From: Periweissella cryptocerci
Lineage (GTDB): Bacteria > Bacillota > Bacilli > Lactobacillales > Lactobacillaceae
Assembly (NCBI RefSeq): GCF_004358325.1
Contig: NZ_CP037940.1
Span: 2,604,001-2,668,000, forward strand
DNA length: 64,000 nt
Reading direction: 5' to 3'
Shown here piece by piece: positions 63,080 through 64,000 of the stretch (the stretch's first letter is position 1; each line of letters begins with the position of its first letter). Under the pieces are notes generated by a model that saw only the letters and a list, made by a program, of their open reading frames with translations, was not told where the DNA came from and did no database searches. Made by a program: the position numbers and the translations under genes.

Positions 63080-63795
63080 CTATTTCGTCTGACGTGGAAT
63101 TTATAAAAAGTGATGAGATGTATGATGCCACTGCGTGCCTGAAAATCACATTGTGCACCGAGATGGAAGCACATGCCCAAGCCACGTGCTTATGCCTGAG
63201 ATACGGCAACGCAAAACATTCCAGCAGTTTGTTTGTAACAAACAACTGAATCTAATCAAAAACCGATTAGATTAGCCTTCCAGGCTGAATGTCTGTCTTG
63301 GGCAATTCGGGATAGCTGGCAGTCTAATGGCTAAAGCCAAAAGACTGCTCACATTTGTAGCTACGCTGGACAAATAAGGCCCGGTCGGCTCTACCCCTCA
63401 GCGACAAACCCGACACGTGGTGTCAAGTTCGTCCCATCACGGTGTAAAGCCTGCCGGCCACAATGTGATTTTCAGTCACTCCGCTAGATAAGTGTGGAAT
63501 TATTGATTACCGCTAAACCTACAGCACAGGATTACGGCATATTACTAGTCAGATTGCTTGCTCAAACTAACGAAGAGGCTGGAACCAGGCTGGACTTTAG
63601 CTCGCACCGTGATGGCATAATCAGTAACGGGTTTCGTTACTGATTATGGATTTGTGAAGATGGTTGCCGCGTTAGCGAACCAAGCTTCGCAAACATTTGA
63701 AGACCGCACTGTGGCTTCAAATGCTTGTCTTCCATCACGGTGTCCAGACTGGTTCCAGCCTCGTAGTGGAAATGGATCTGAGACACATAGCCAAA
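63080..63795 (+). repeat. Two-core structured repeat B3, right end lost
   Basis: The left end is GTCTGACGTGGAATTT (63087-63102). Core 1 (63137-63477) matches B1 core 1 but has a roughly 40-base insertion near 63350-63392 that contains ATTTGT/ACAAAT. Core 2 (63576-63760) lies in reverse and is nearly identical to the core at 56668-56852. The right arm stops at about 63795, where AAATTCCACG should begin, and passes directly into a terminator. It is the longest copy in the window. Confidence 0.87.
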
Positions 63796-63841
63796 TAACC
63801 CCGCAACCATCTGTAATCAGTGGCTACGGGGTTATTTTTTA
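63793..63841. terminator. Bidirectional terminator before fba
   Basis: AAATAACCCCG and CGGGGTTATTT pair with A and T runs on both sides. It can serve the minus-strand fba gene and stop plus-strand transcripts. Confidence 0.85.
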
Positions 63842-63879
63842 TAGATCAAATTGAGTTAAACAGTATTTGCGGCAGACAG

Positions 63880-64000
63880 CTATTTATTGGCTGAGCCAAA
63901 CACATTAATGCGGTCGGTGAGGGCAGTTTCGATGGCTTTGACACCCGGCGCTAAGAATTTACGCGGGTCATAATTTTTACCGATTAAGTCTTTGTCGCTG
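63880..64000 (-). CDS. fba: Class II fructose-bisphosphate aldolase, C-terminal end
   Basis: The last 39 codons are present on the minus strand and run off the window. The product ends DPRKFLAPGVKAIETALTDR, then INVFGSANK, with stop at 63880-63882. This matches the C-terminus of the class II FbaA/FbaB type aldolase of Firmicutes, which splits fructose 1,6-bisphosphate in glycolysis. Its presence suggests that glycolysis is possible. Confidence 0.9.
   Translation of the reverse strand, partial: SDKDLIGKNYDPRKFLAPGVKAIETALTDRINVFGSANK

Overview
The window comes from a low-GC Gram-positive bacterium, most likely a member of the Lactobacillaceae (lactic acid bacteria). Evidence: strong AAGGAGG-type ribosome-binding sites, intrinsic terminators after most operons, a methionine T-box, a TPP riboswitch, a CcpA-type cre site, a KxYKxGKxW-like signal peptide remnant, paired SMR exporters and a Wzx/Wzy exopolysaccharide cluster. 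The genus cannot be fixed from sequence reading alone; a Weissella/Periweissella-like organism is possible.

Layout. 1-7,000: lysine/diaminopimelate pathway by the acetylase branch (lysA end, dapH, dapL, dapA, dapB, patA) followed by asd. 7,000-21,000: housekeeping and small accessory units: rplS with its leader, a small cassette ending in a broken HEPN gene, YdbC, an Eis-like acetyltransferase, a HhH-GPD glycosylase, paired SMR exporters behind an attenuator-like leader, an AbrB-Doc toxin-antitoxin pair, GntP and a secreted surface protein. 21,000-33,700: a BMP-type nucleoside-binding protein and an exopolysaccharide/capsule cluster (initiating transferase, six glycosyltransferase-type enzymes including a CDP-glycerol transferase, polymerase, flippase, a cytidylyltransferase and an acetyltransferase). 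The last genes predict a phosphoglycerol- and acyl-decorated polymer. 33,900-41,300: a defence-rich block with an Mrr-type nuclease, a sigma-like regulator, a complete DpnII-type GATC restriction-modification system (dpnM, dpnA, dpnB) and several micro-ORFs. 41,400-47,900: D-serine dehydratase, an NAD salvage operon (NrtR-like regulator, NadR, PnuC) and a T-box-controlled MetE-like gene. 48,100-55,500: two unrecognised gene cassettes, one of two membrane proteins and one of three coiled-coil proteins, flanking an NlpC/P60 hydrolase. 55,600-64,000: TPP riboswitch and thiW, a YtrA-type regulator with its ABC exporter, a secreted repeat protein, lepA and the end of fba on the minus strand.

The most unusual content is a family of modular, highly structured repeat elements. 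Nine loci (about 639, 5540, 7067, 9019, 14557, 46190, 52610, 56590 and 63080) plus an end fragment at 41261 share parts of one design. Outer arms end in inverted repeats built on TCTRRCGTGGRATT. One or two palindromic core modules of about 180-340 bp sit at ACTNCGT sites. The stems of the cores differ between copies by compensatory changes, so the structure is under selection or is copied as structure. One locus (52610) is an arm pair with no core and marks the core insertion point. Two loci carry two cores head to head. No transposase or other protein for the family is encoded in the window. Five elements sit directly behind an intrinsic terminator, and one separates the T-box from its metE-like gene.
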